From an uncultured Rhodospirillales bacterium (GTDB lineage: Bacteria; Pseudomonadota; Alphaproteobacteria; Acetobacterales; Acetobacteraceae): a DNA stretch of 5,849 nucleotides. The position numbers and the translations under genes were made by a program. The notes beneath the pieces are model-generated. The model worked only from the letters and a program-made list of their open reading frames with translations, was not told where the DNA came from and made no database searches. The stretch lies in contig CAIZGT010000760.1 in NCBI GenBank assembly GCA_903932545.1, positions 1-5,849 of the forward strand. The letters run 5' to 3'. Shown piece by piece: positions 1 through 5,372 of the stretch (position 1 is the first letter of the stretch; each line of letters begins with the position of its first letter).

Positions 1-84
1 CGTCATCAAACCCCTTTCCGCGCTGCTGGCAAAAGCCCGCGCGGTCTCAAATCGTGTCCTCGGCTCCCCCCTTGGTCACGATAC

Positions 85-131
85 GTCGTGGTGCGCCGCG
101 CCTTGGCCCACAACGCTAGGCGCCCCACGAC
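85..131 (+). promoter_or_regulatory. Inverted repeat / hairpin in the puf leader
   Basis: Arms at 85-97 and 119-131 are complementary at 12 of 13 positions, with one internal mismatch (T92 opposite C125), around a 21-base loop. It lies 66 bases upstream of the pufB start with no T-tract after it, so it does not look like a terminator. It could be a 5' mRNA stabilising structure, an operator, or a chance GC-rich repeat. The transcript start is not known, so whether it is transcribed is an inference. Confidence 0.45.
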
Positions 132-139
132 ACACCTCG

Positions 140-158
140 CTGCGCAGGATAAGCGCAG
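140..158 (+). promoter_or_regulatory. Short perfect hairpin in the puf leader
   Basis: CTGCGC (140-145) and GCGCAG (153-158) pair perfectly around a 7-base loop. It is the second of two tandem inverted repeats before pufB. A further weak stem, CGAGG (168-172) with CCTCG (178-182), sits beside the pufB Shine-Dalgarno bases near 182-185. These may shape the 5' end of the puf message; function is not shown by the sequence. Confidence 0.35.
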
Positions 159-196
159 TAAGGGCCGCGAGGCCATACCTCGGAGACCTTACGTAA

Positions 197-412
197 ATGG
201 CAAGCACAGACCTGTCGACCTCAGGGTTGACTGAGACGGAGGCCAAGGAATTCCACGGCCTCTTCGTCACGGGTTTCATCGGCTTCACCTTGGTGGCGGT
301 TGTTGCGCACATCTTGGTGTGGTCGTGGCGTCCGTGGCTCCCCAGCGTGAAGGGCTACGCGATGTTGGACGGTCTCGTCCACAGCGCCACCGCTCTTTCG
401 CAACTCGTCTAA
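197..412 (+). CDS. pufB: Light-harvesting 1 (B875-type) beta polypeptide
   Basis: This is the beta subunit of the core antenna ring that surrounds the reaction centre and binds bacteriochlorophyll a in the photosynthetic membrane. The 71-residue product has the LH1 beta signature: an N-terminal GLTETEAKEFH stretch, one membrane helix (about 22-43), His38 as the bacteriochlorophyll ligand, the second conserved His20 eighteen residues earlier, and the WRPWLP motif at the periplasmic end. Residues 50-71 form a C-terminal tail (KGYAMLDGL...) like the one on the Rhodospirillum rubrum PufB precursor, which is trimmed in the mature protein. A GGAG at 182-185 precedes the ATG by 11 bases. It is the first gene of the operon in view, and pufA follows after 13 bases. 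No pufQ is visible between the left edge and pufB. Confidence 0.96.
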   Translation: MASTDLSTSGLTETEAKEFHGLFVTGFIGFTLVAVVAHILVWSWRPWLPSVKGYAMLDGLVHSATALSQLV

Positions 413-425
413 GGAGGGACTTCAT

Positions 426-614
426 ATGTGGCGCATTTGGCTGCTTTTCGATCCGCGTCGGATTCTCGTCGCGATGTCGGTGTTCCTCTTCTCACTGGCA
501 ATTCTCATCCACTTCATCCTGTTGAGCACGGATCGCTTCAACTGGTTGGAAGGCCCATCAGCGGGTCGGATGACGATGACACAGTCAGCTCCGCTTCCGG
601 CTTCCAAGCCGTAA
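426..614 (+). CDS. pufA: Light-harvesting 1 (B875-type) alpha polypeptide
   Basis: This is the alpha partner of PufB; alpha/beta pairs assemble into the LH1 ring and pass excitation to the reaction centre. The 62-residue product opens with MWRIWLLFDPRR, has one membrane helix (about 13-35) with the bacteriochlorophyll ligand His29, and continues into the conserved LLSTDRFNWLEG segment. It is very close in pattern to the Rhodospirillum rubrum alpha polypeptide, with a longer Ser/Pro/Met-containing C-terminal tail (about 44-62) that may be processed. The start is fixed by a near-consensus AAGGAGG at 411-417 that overlaps the pufB stop codon, so translation of the two antenna genes is probably coupled and efficient. 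The strong hairpins after its stop fit a high antenna-to-reaction-centre ratio. Confidence 0.96.
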   Translation: MWRIWLLFDPRRILVAMSVFLFSLAILIHFILLSTDRFNWLEGPSAGRMTMTQSAPLPASKP

Positions 615-632
615 TCGCAGTTGATGGGTTTT

Positions 633-679
633 TGGTCCCGGATGGTGTTGGGCGCTCGCGCAACTTCCATCCGGAACCA
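633..679 (+). promoter_or_regulatory. pufA-pufL intercistronic hairpin I
   Basis: An extended imperfect stem can be drawn: 633-636 with 676-679, 638-645 with 667-674 (CCGGATGG with CCATCCGG), and GTTG (647-650) with CAAC (661-664), broken only by a C/A mismatch and a small bulge, with a GC-rich loop. No T-tract follows, so it is not a typical terminator. In Rhodobacter, hairpins at this same position block 3'-to-5' decay and leave a stable pufBA message; the same job is inferred here from position and structure. Confidence 0.7.
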
Positions 680-686
680 CCTCCGC

Positions 687-708
687 CGCGCGGTGCTGCT
701 GCCGCGCG
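687..708 (+). promoter_or_regulatory. pufA-pufL intercistronic hairpin II
   Basis: CGCGCGG (687-693) pairs perfectly with CCGCGCG (702-708) around an 8-base TGCTGCTG loop. It lies 8 bases after hairpin I and 36 bases before the pufL Shine-Dalgarno, again without a T-tract. It probably acts with hairpin I as a second barrier to exonucleases. Confidence 0.55.
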
Positions 709-758
709 CACGGGGTGACTATTCGAGATTCTCGCCGAGCTAACGGAGGCGACTGACC

Positions 759-1583
759 ATGGCGATGCTCAGTTTTGAAAAGAAATACCGCGTACGTGGT
801 GGAACGCTGGTTGGCGGGGATCTGTTCGATTTCTGGGTCGGCCCGTTTTATGTAGGCTTCTTTGGCGTAACCACGTTGTTCTTCACCATCATTGGTGTGT
901 TCATGATTCTGTATGGTGCCTCGTTGGGAGACACTTGGAATGTGTGGCGCATCAACATCGCCCCGCCTGACCTGAAATATGGTCTGGGCCTGGCCCCGCT
1001 GAAAGAGGGCGGGATTTGGCAGATTGTGACGATCTGTGCTGTGGGGGCGTTTGTCTCCTGGGCGCTGCGTCAGGCGGAAATCTGCCGCAAGCTTGGTGTG
1101 GGCTTGCACGTGCCGTTCGCGTTCAGCATGGCGATTTTCGCCTATGTCTCACTGGTGGTGATCCGCCCGGTGCTGATGGGCGCTTGGGGGCATGGCTTCC
1201 CGTACGGGATTTTGAGCCACCTCGATTGGGTGTCCAACACCGGCTATCAGTATCTCCACTTCCACTACAACCCGGCGCATATGCTGGCGATTACGTTCTT
1301 CTTTACGAACTGCCTCGCCTTGGCGCTGCACTCAGCGCTCGTGCTGTCCACCCTCAACCCCGGCAAGGGGCAGGTGGTGAAGGCGCCGGAGCATGAGAAC
1401 ACCTATTTCCGCGACATCATCGGCTACTCGATTGGAACGCTGGGCATTCACCGCCTGGGCCTGTTTCTGGCGATGTCGGCGGCGTTTTGGAGTGCGATCT
1501 GCATCATCATCAGCGGCCCGTTCTGGTCGCGCGGCTGGCCCGAATGGTGGGGCTGGTGGCTCAACCTGCCGATTTGGCACTGA
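759..1583 (+). CDS. pufL: Photosynthetic reaction centre L subunit
   Basis: L and M form the membrane core where the special pair is photo-oxidised and electrons pass through bacteriopheophytin and QA to QB. The 274-residue product aligns end to end with known L subunits at an offset of +1 (initiator Met). His154 (L153) and His174 (L173) bind bacteriochlorophylls; His191 (L190) and His231 (L230) bind the iron; His169 (L168) faces the special pair. Around QB, Glu213 (L212), Asn214 (L213) and Ser224 (L223) are seen. Gln105 (L104) replaces the Glu of Rhodobacter and Blastochloris. Five hydrophobic helices are evident. The C-terminus ends at WWLNLPIWH, short as in Blastochloris viridis and without the Rhodobacter extension. 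GGAGG at 745-749 sets the start. pufM follows after 18 bases. L168 being His argues against Acidiphilium-type Zn-bacteriochlorophyll. Confidence 0.98.
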   Translation: MAMLSFEKKYRVRGGTLVGGDLFDFWVGPFYVGFFGVTTLFFTIIGVFMILYGASLGDTWNVWRINIAPPDLKYGLGLAPLKEGGIWQIVTICAVGAFVSWALRQAEICRKLGVGLHVPFAFSMAIFAYVSLVVIRPVLMGAWGHGFPYGILSHLDWVSNTGYQYLHFHYNPAHMLAITFFFTNCLALALHSALVLSTLNPGKGQVVKAPEHENTYFRDIIGYSIGTLGIHRLGLFLAMSAAFWSAICIIISGPFWSRGWPEWWGWWLNLPIWH

Positions 1584-1601
1584 CACAGGAGGACGGGAAC
1601 G

Positions 1602-2597
1602 ATGTCTGAATACCTGAACATCTTCACCCGCGTGCAGGTGCGGGGCCATTACGAGCCTGGCATTCCGCTGCCGCGCGGCAATTGGACACGCACACAAGGC
1701 GAGCCGATTTTCGAATACTGGATGGGCAAGCTGGGTGATGCGCAGATTGGGCCGATCTATCTCGGCGGTCTGGGGGTGGCCTCGGCGGTGTGCTTCCTGA
1801 TCGCCTTTGAAATCATTGGGCTGAACATGTGGGCCTCGGTCCATTGGGACCCGGTGCAGTTCATCCGCCAATTGCCGTGGCTGGCGCTGGAGCCGCCGGC
1901 TCCGGGCTATGGCCTGCATTTCCCACCACTGAATCAAGGCGGCTGGTGGCTTGTGGCTGGCTTCTTCCTGACGGCGTCGATTTTGCTCTGGTGGGGGCGG
2001 ATTTATCGTCGTGCGGTTCAACTTGGTCTGGGTACGCACACCGCTTGGTGCTTTGCTGCGCCGATTTGGCTCTATTTGGTATTGGGCTTTATTCGCCCGC
2101 TGCTGATGGGGAGCTGGTCTGAGGCGGTTCCGTTTGGCATCTTCCCGCATTTGGATTGGACGGCATCGTTCTCCATCCGCTACGGCAATTTGTTCTACAA
2201 CCCGTTCCACATGCTCTCGATTGTGTTCCTGTATGGCTCCGCGCTGATCTTTGCGATGCACGGTGCGACCATTTTGGCGGTGAGCCGCTTCGGTGGGGAG
2301 CGCGAGGTGGAACAGAGTGTGGATCGTGGCACGGCGGCGGAGCGTGCGGGGCTGATCTGGCGCTGGACGATGGGCTTCAACGCGACGTTTGAGAGCTTCC
2401 ACCGTTGGGGGCTGTGGTTCGCCATTCTCTGCCCAATTACGGGTGGTATTGGCATCCTGCTCACCGGCACTGTGGTGGACAATTGGTATCTGTGGGGCGT
2501 GAAGCACCACATCGCTGCATCTTATCCCACGCTTTGGGGGCCGGTGATTGATCCCGCCACGCTTCCGGGTGCGGCCAGCTTGGGAGTGGTGAAATGA
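1602..2597 (+). CDS. pufM: Photosynthetic reaction centre M subunit
   Basis: This is the partner of L; it binds QA, half of the special pair, and supplies iron ligands. In the 331-residue product, His183 and His203 match the bacteriochlorophyll ligands M182 and M202; His220, Glu235 and His267 match the iron ligands M219, E234 and M266; Trp253 matches the QA-packing Trp M252; Tyr211 matches Tyr M210 near the special pair. Asp46 lies in the GKLGDAQIG segment, where Rhodobacter has Asn M44 and Blastochloris viridis has Asp M43. The C-terminus runs about 30 residues past the conserved VVDNWYLWG motif and ends in DPATLPGAA-type sequence, like M subunits that contact a bound tetraheme cytochrome. 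AGGAGG at 1587-1592 sets the start. The stop overlaps the pufC start as ATGA, which implies translational coupling. Confidence 0.98.
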   Translation: MSEYLNIFTRVQVRGHYEPGIPLPRGNWTRTQGEPIFEYWMGKLGDAQIGPIYLGGLGVASAVCFLIAFEIIGLNMWASVHWDPVQFIRQLPWLALEPPAPGYGLHFPPLNQGGWWLVAGFFLTASILLWWGRIYRRAVQLGLGTHTAWCFAAPIWLYLVLGFIRPLLMGSWSEAVPFGIFPHLDWTASFSIRYGNLFYNPFHMLSIVFLYGSALIFAMHGATILAVSRFGGEREVEQSVDRGTAAERAGLIWRWTMGFNATFESFHRWGLWFAILCPITGGIGILLTGTVVDNWYLWGVKHHIAASYPTLWGPVIDPATLPGAASLGVVK

Positions 2598-3655
2598 ACT
2601 ACGGCATAAAAGCAGCGGTTCTGGGGTTGGTGGGCATTGGTGCCGCCTTCCTCGTCATTCCGATGGTGTTCGGCTTCCAGAAACCGATGATCGAGACCGT
2701 GCAGCATGGGCCGCGCGGGGTGGCGATGGGGCTGGTGTATAACGACGGCGATCTTGCCAAAACGGCTGCGGCGAACAAGGTGCCAACCTATCTGCCGAAA
2801 TTGCCGGCCGTGGGGCCGAAAGCGTCGGCGGTGTATAAGAACGTGCAGGTGCTGGGTGATCTCAGCGTGGGCCAGTTCACCAGGCTGATGGCTTCGGTGA
2901 CGCAATGGGTGGCACCGCAGCAGGGCTGTAATTACTGTCACAACCCGGCGAATCTGGCTGAGGACAGCAAATACACCAAAGTTGTGGCGCGGCGGATGTT
3001 GCAGATGACGCAGAACATCAACCAAAACTGGACGCAGCACGTGGTTGCGACTGGCGTGACTTGTTACACCTGCCATCGTGGGCTGAACATTCCTGCGAAT
3101 GTGTGGACCAATGCCACCCCGGCACCGGGCAGTGATAGCGGTATGGGCTTTGCGGCGATGAATTTCGGTATCGCCCATCCGACAACGGTGACACAGGCTG
3201 CGGTGGCATCTCTTCCGTCGGATCCGTTCACGCCTTATCTGGAAGGCGCGCAAAATATCCGCGTGCAATCCACTGTGGCGTTGCCTGGGACGGATCGCTC
3301 CTCGATCCAGCAGACGGATTGGACCTATGCGTTAATGATGCACATGTCCTCGTCTTTGGGCGTGAACTGCACCTATTGCCACAACTCACGTGCCTTCAGC
3401 GACTGGTCGCAGAGCCCGCCGCAACGTGTGACCGCTTGGTATGGCATCCGCATGGTGCGTGAGATGAACAACGGGTATATGGACCCCCTGGCCCCAGTTT
3501 TCCCGGATTATCGCAAGGGTCCGATGGGGGACGTGGCGAAGGTGAACTGCACCACCTGCCACCAGGGTGTTTATAAACCGCTCTATGGTGTGAGCATGGC
3601 GAAGGATTTTCCGGAGCTGCAAACTGTGTCGTCCTCGGCGCATCCTTACCCGTAG
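2594..3655 (+). CDS. pufC: Reaction centre tetraheme cytochrome c subunit
   Basis: This is the periplasmic subunit that sits on L/M and re-reduces the oxidised special pair. The 353-residue product has four CxxCH heme sites: Cys112-His116, Cys157-His161, Cys259-His263 and Cys319-His323. By spacing to the Blastochloris viridis protein, the sixth ligands are Met99, Met135 and Met248 for hemes 1-3 and His149 for heme 4, all present. The N-terminus has one hydrophobic segment (about 6-27) followed by GFQKPMIETVQHGPRG, a conserved PufC feature. There is no Cys in this region, so the lipid anchor of B. viridis is absent and the helix is probably an uncleaved membrane anchor. GGGAG at 2582-2586, inside pufM, precedes the ATG. 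It is the last gene of the operon, followed by a terminator. Confidence 0.98.
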   Translation: MNYGIKAAVLGLVGIGAAFLVIPMVFGFQKPMIETVQHGPRGVAMGLVYNDGDLAKTAAANKVPTYLPKLPAVGPKASAVYKNVQVLGDLSVGQFTRLMASVTQWVAPQQGCNYCHNPANLAEDSKYTKVVARRMLQMTQNINQNWTQHVVATGVTCYTCHRGLNIPANVWTNATPAPGSDSGMGFAAMNFGIAHPTTVTQAAVASLPSDPFTPYLEGAQNIRVQSTVALPGTDRSSIQQTDWTYALMMHMSSSLGVNCTYCHNSRAFSDWSQSPPQRVTAWYGIRMVREMNNGYMDPLAPVFPDYRKGPMGDVAKVNCTTCHQGVYKPLYGVSMAKDFPELQTVSSSAHPYP

Positions 3656-3679
3656 CGGTCACGCCCGCATCATCGCGAC

Positions 3680-3719
3680 AAAAAGCGCCGCTTTCCTTCG
3701 AGGAAGCGGCGCTTTTTTT
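3680..3719 (+). terminator. Intrinsic terminator of the puf operon
   Basis: AAAAAGCGCCGCTT (3680-3693) pairs with AAGCGGCGCTTTTT; the inner CCT/AGG closes a TCG loop, and the 3' arm ends in a run of seven T. It begins 24 bases after the pufC stop. The A-tract before the stem could let it work weakly on the other strand, but no - strand gene ends here. Confidence 0.93.
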
Positions 3720-3751
3720 GCGTGTGCGAAGCATCATCGACAGATGGGGAA

Positions 3752-3781
3752 TTGCCCTGTTCGGCGAGCAGATTATATAAG
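3752..3781 (+). promoter_or_regulatory. Candidate sigma70-type promoter for the diheme cytochrome gene
   Basis: TTGCCC at 3752-3757 and an AT-rich block at 3774-3781 can be read as TATATA after 16 bases or TATAAG after 18 bases. It is the only AT-rich patch between the puf terminator and the cytochrome start and would allow expression independent of the puf promoter. This is a visual match only. Confidence 0.4.
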
Positions 3782-3840
3782 CTGCGAGGATTGACCCTGG
3801 CGCTGCTGGGGGATCCATGTTCAGCAAGAAGGTGATGTCG

Positions 3841-4812
3841 ATGGATACCATGCAGATCAACAAGGCCGTGGCCGCCGTGCTGGTGTCCGGCATTGCATTC
3901 TTCGTGGCGGGCCGCGTGAGCAATTTGCTGGTTCCCGAACACAAGCTTGAACACTCGGTGCTGAAAATCGACCTGCCGCAGGCGGCTGGTGCTGTGGTGG
4001 CTGTTGCAGCGCCGGTGGTGCCGTTTGGCAATCTGCTGGCCGCAGCCGACCCAGCCGCTGGTGCTGCCGCGTTCAAGGGCGTGGGCTGCGTTGCGTGTCA
4101 CTCGGTGAACGAGGGTGGCAAGGCGGGCGTTGGGCCGAATCTTTACGGCGTCCTCGGCGCCAAGCAAGGTGGGCGCGAAGGCTTCAGCTACTCGGCCGCA
4201 TTGTCGGGCAAGGGTGGGCAGTGGAACTTTGACGAACTGAACAAGTGGTTGCTCAAGCCCGCCGCCTATGCTGCTGGCACCAAGATGTCGTTTGCGGGCG
4301 TGGCGGATGACAAGAAACGCGCTGATATCATTGCGTATCTGAACACGCTGCAAGCGAAGCCGCTGCCGATGCCTGCTGCTGTGAAGGTGGAAGCGGCTCC
4401 GGCTGCCGCGGCTACGACGACCGCAGCCGCCGCTCCGGCGCCAGCTGCGGATGAGCCGCTGCCGGCATTGCTGGCGAAGGCTGATGTGGCGGCGGGGCAG
4501 AAGAGCACGATGCAGCTCGGCTGTGTTGCTTGCCATTCGTTCACCGAAGGCGGCAAGAACGGCCTGGGCCCGAATCTTTACAACGTCGTGGGTTCACCAA
4601 AAGCGGCGCATGAGGGTTTCGCTTATTCTGCCGCGCTGAAGGGCAAGGGCGGCAATTGGAGCTTTGATGAGCTGAACGCCTGGCTTACCAAGCCGTCGGC
4701 GTTCGCGGCTGGCACTAAGATGTCGTTCGCGGGTGTGGCCAACGCCCAGACCCGCGCCAACGTGATTGCGTATCTGCGCACGCTGTCGGCCGCGCCGGTT
4801 GCGATGCCGTAA
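3841..4812 (+). CDS. Membrane-anchored diheme cytochrome c (tandem CycM/c552-like domains)
   Basis: The predicted 323-residue protein is tethered to the membrane by an N-terminal helix (about 9-31, after MDTMQINK), a start and anchor like alphaproteobacterial CycM/c552-type cytochromes. Two class I cytochrome domains follow. Domain 1 has Cys83-Cys86-His87 and a Met149 ligand in GTKMSFAG; domain 2 has Cys228-Cys231-His232 and Met294 in the same motif. The domains align without gaps over 97 residues (82-178 and 227-323) with about 66 identities by hand count. An Ala/Pro-rich linker (about 173-208) joins them. The start at 3841 is preferred because AGAAGG (3827-3832) precedes it by 8 bases; the in-frame ATG at 3817 would add 8 residues but has only a G-run 3 bases upstream. 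Single-domain relatives carry electrons from cytochrome bc1 to oxidases. Here, beside puf, a role as a tethered donor to PufC is possible but inferred. Confidence 0.92.
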   Translation: MDTMQINKAVAAVLVSGIAFFVAGRVSNLLVPEHKLEHSVLKIDLPQAAGAVVAVAAPVVPFGNLLAAADPAAGAAAFKGVGCVACHSVNEGGKAGVGPNLYGVLGAKQGGREGFSYSAALSGKGGQWNFDELNKWLLKPAAYAAGTKMSFAGVADDKKRADIIAYLNTLQAKPLPMPAAVKVEAAPAAAATTTAAAAPAPAADEPLPALLAKADVAAGQKSTMQLGCVACHSFTEGGKNGLGPNLYNVVGSPKAAHEGFAYSAALKGKGGNWSFDELNAWLTKPSAFAAGTKMSFAGVANAQTRANVIAYLRTLSAAPVAMP

Positions 4813-4831
4813 GGTCGGCACGAGGCGCCCA

Positions 4832-4870
4832 CAAAAAAGCCGATGCGAAGTTATCGCATCGGCTTTTTTG
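4832..4870. terminator. Bidirectional intrinsic terminator between cytochrome and HiPIP genes
   Basis: GCCGATGCGA (4839-4848) pairs perfectly with TCGCATCGGC (4854-4863) around a 5-base loop. It is flanked by six A on the left and six T on the right, so either strand gives a stem followed by a T-run. It lies in the 80-base gap between two convergent genes and should end both transcripts. Confidence 0.95.
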
Positions 4871-4892
4871 TTGCTGCGACCCGATTGGGTGA

Positions 4893-5159
4893 TCAGCCTT
4901 CCTTCGGTGCGTAGGCCACGCACCAGCCGGTTGCTGCGATTGGGCTTGCAACGATGGCGCAGGCGGCTGGAGCCTGAAACTGGGCGCATTTGGAGCACTG
5001 CGCGCCGTCCTTCGGCGTTTCTTGATACTGCACCAGCTCATGGGCGAGCTTGTCATCTGCCTTCGCCTTGCCGGTGCTGAGCACCGTTCCGGCCACGGCC
5101 ACCAGGCCCAGGCCGGTTTTGAGAAGATCGCGACGGTTGCTGTTGGTGTTCTCAGGCAT
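4893..5159 (-). CDS. High-potential iron-sulfur protein (HiPIP), Tat-exported
   Basis: This is a small periplasmic [4Fe-4S] electron carrier which, in several purple bacteria, moves electrons from cytochrome bc1 to the reaction-centre cytochrome. The 88-residue precursor has a twin-arginine signal (NRRDLLK at 8-14, hydrophobic stretch to about 28) and a probable cleavage after the AKA at 32-34, leaving about 54 residues. The cluster ligands are Cys55, Cys58, Cys67 and Cys80, spaced CX2CX8CX12C, with the HiPIP-like contexts VQYQETPKDGAQC and GWCVAYAP near the C-terminus. The start at 5159 is chosen because GGAGGA lies 9 bases upstream on the - strand (about 5168-5173) and because it puts the Tat motif close to the N-terminus; a start 20 codons earlier would not. 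The mature part is short for the family. It is convergent with the diheme cytochrome gene. The symbol hip is sometimes used, but I do not assign one. Confidence 0.93.
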   Translation of the reverse strand: MPENTNSNRRDLLKTGLGLVAVAGTVLSTGKAKADDKLAHELVQYQETPKDGAQCSKCAQFQAPAACAIVASPIAATGWCVAYAPKEG

Positions 5160-5191
5160 GGGGGTTGTCCTCCATAGATTGTTCCCGCTCA

Positions 5192-5219
5192 GACATAGGA
5201 TGCCGAGCTTGTCTGGCAA
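5192..5219 (-). promoter_or_regulatory. Candidate promoter for the HiPIP gene
   Basis: On the - strand, TTGCCA (5219-5214) is a good -35 match and is followed after 16 bases by TATGTC (5197-5192), a weak -10 match. This would place the transcript start a few bases before the Shine-Dalgarno and give a leader of about 25 bases. Visual match only. I see no convincing promoter for the divergent acidic gene in the rest of the 5160-5372 gap. Confidence 0.3.
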
Positions 5220-5372
5220 TGTCGCGTGGCTTGGATTTCAGGGCAAGTCTCGCTTGGGGGGGCAGCGATTTTCAGTGTGGAAAGCGGCACATGACTGCGT
5301 TTGTGCGCTTTCTTCCGCCGCCTGCATGGTCTAGGGGAGGGAGCACATACACGGCACGGAAGGAAACACGTT

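Noticed and set aside
2..196. An open + strand frame from the left edge ending with TAA directly before the pufB ATG, considered as the end of bchZ, pufQ or another upstream gene
   Set aside because: The translation (VIKPLSALLAKARAV...) shows no resemblance I can recognise to BchZ or PufQ, and it runs through the inverted repeats. A 64-codon chance frame in GC-rich DNA is likely.
633..708. pufA-pufL hairpins as transcription terminators
   Set aside because: Neither is followed by a T-tract, and pufL, with its own ribosome site, must be read from the same operon.
585..1109. A 174-codon open frame on the - strand over the pufA-pufL gap and early pufL
   Set aside because: Antisense to pufL and the intercistronic hairpins, with no domain features.
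1257..1259. His at L166 (LHFHYNPAH) beside the conserved L168 His, considered as an unusual special-pair residue
   Set aside because: As I recall, the same LHFH pattern occurs in reaction centres of several purple bacteria, so it is not a distinctive trait.
1332..2510. A 392-codon open frame on the - strand across pufL and pufM
   Set aside because: It is antisense to two certain genes, rich in Arg/His/Gln/Pro as expected from reversed GC-rich codons, and shows no recognisable domain. It is a codon-bias shadow.
4381..4455. Ala/Pro-rich low-complexity stretch as a DNA repeat
   Set aside because: It encodes the flexible linker between the two heme domains and has no regular DNA repeat unit.
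3670..4536. A 288-codon open frame on the - strand across the puf terminator and the diheme cytochrome
   Set aside because: It reads through a strong terminator stem and is antisense to a clear cytochrome; its Arg/His-rich composition is typical of a shadow frame.
4893..5219. A longer HiPIP reading starting at 5219
   Set aside because: It adds 20 residues before the Tat signal, and the good ribosome site at about 5168-5173 fits the start at 5159 instead.
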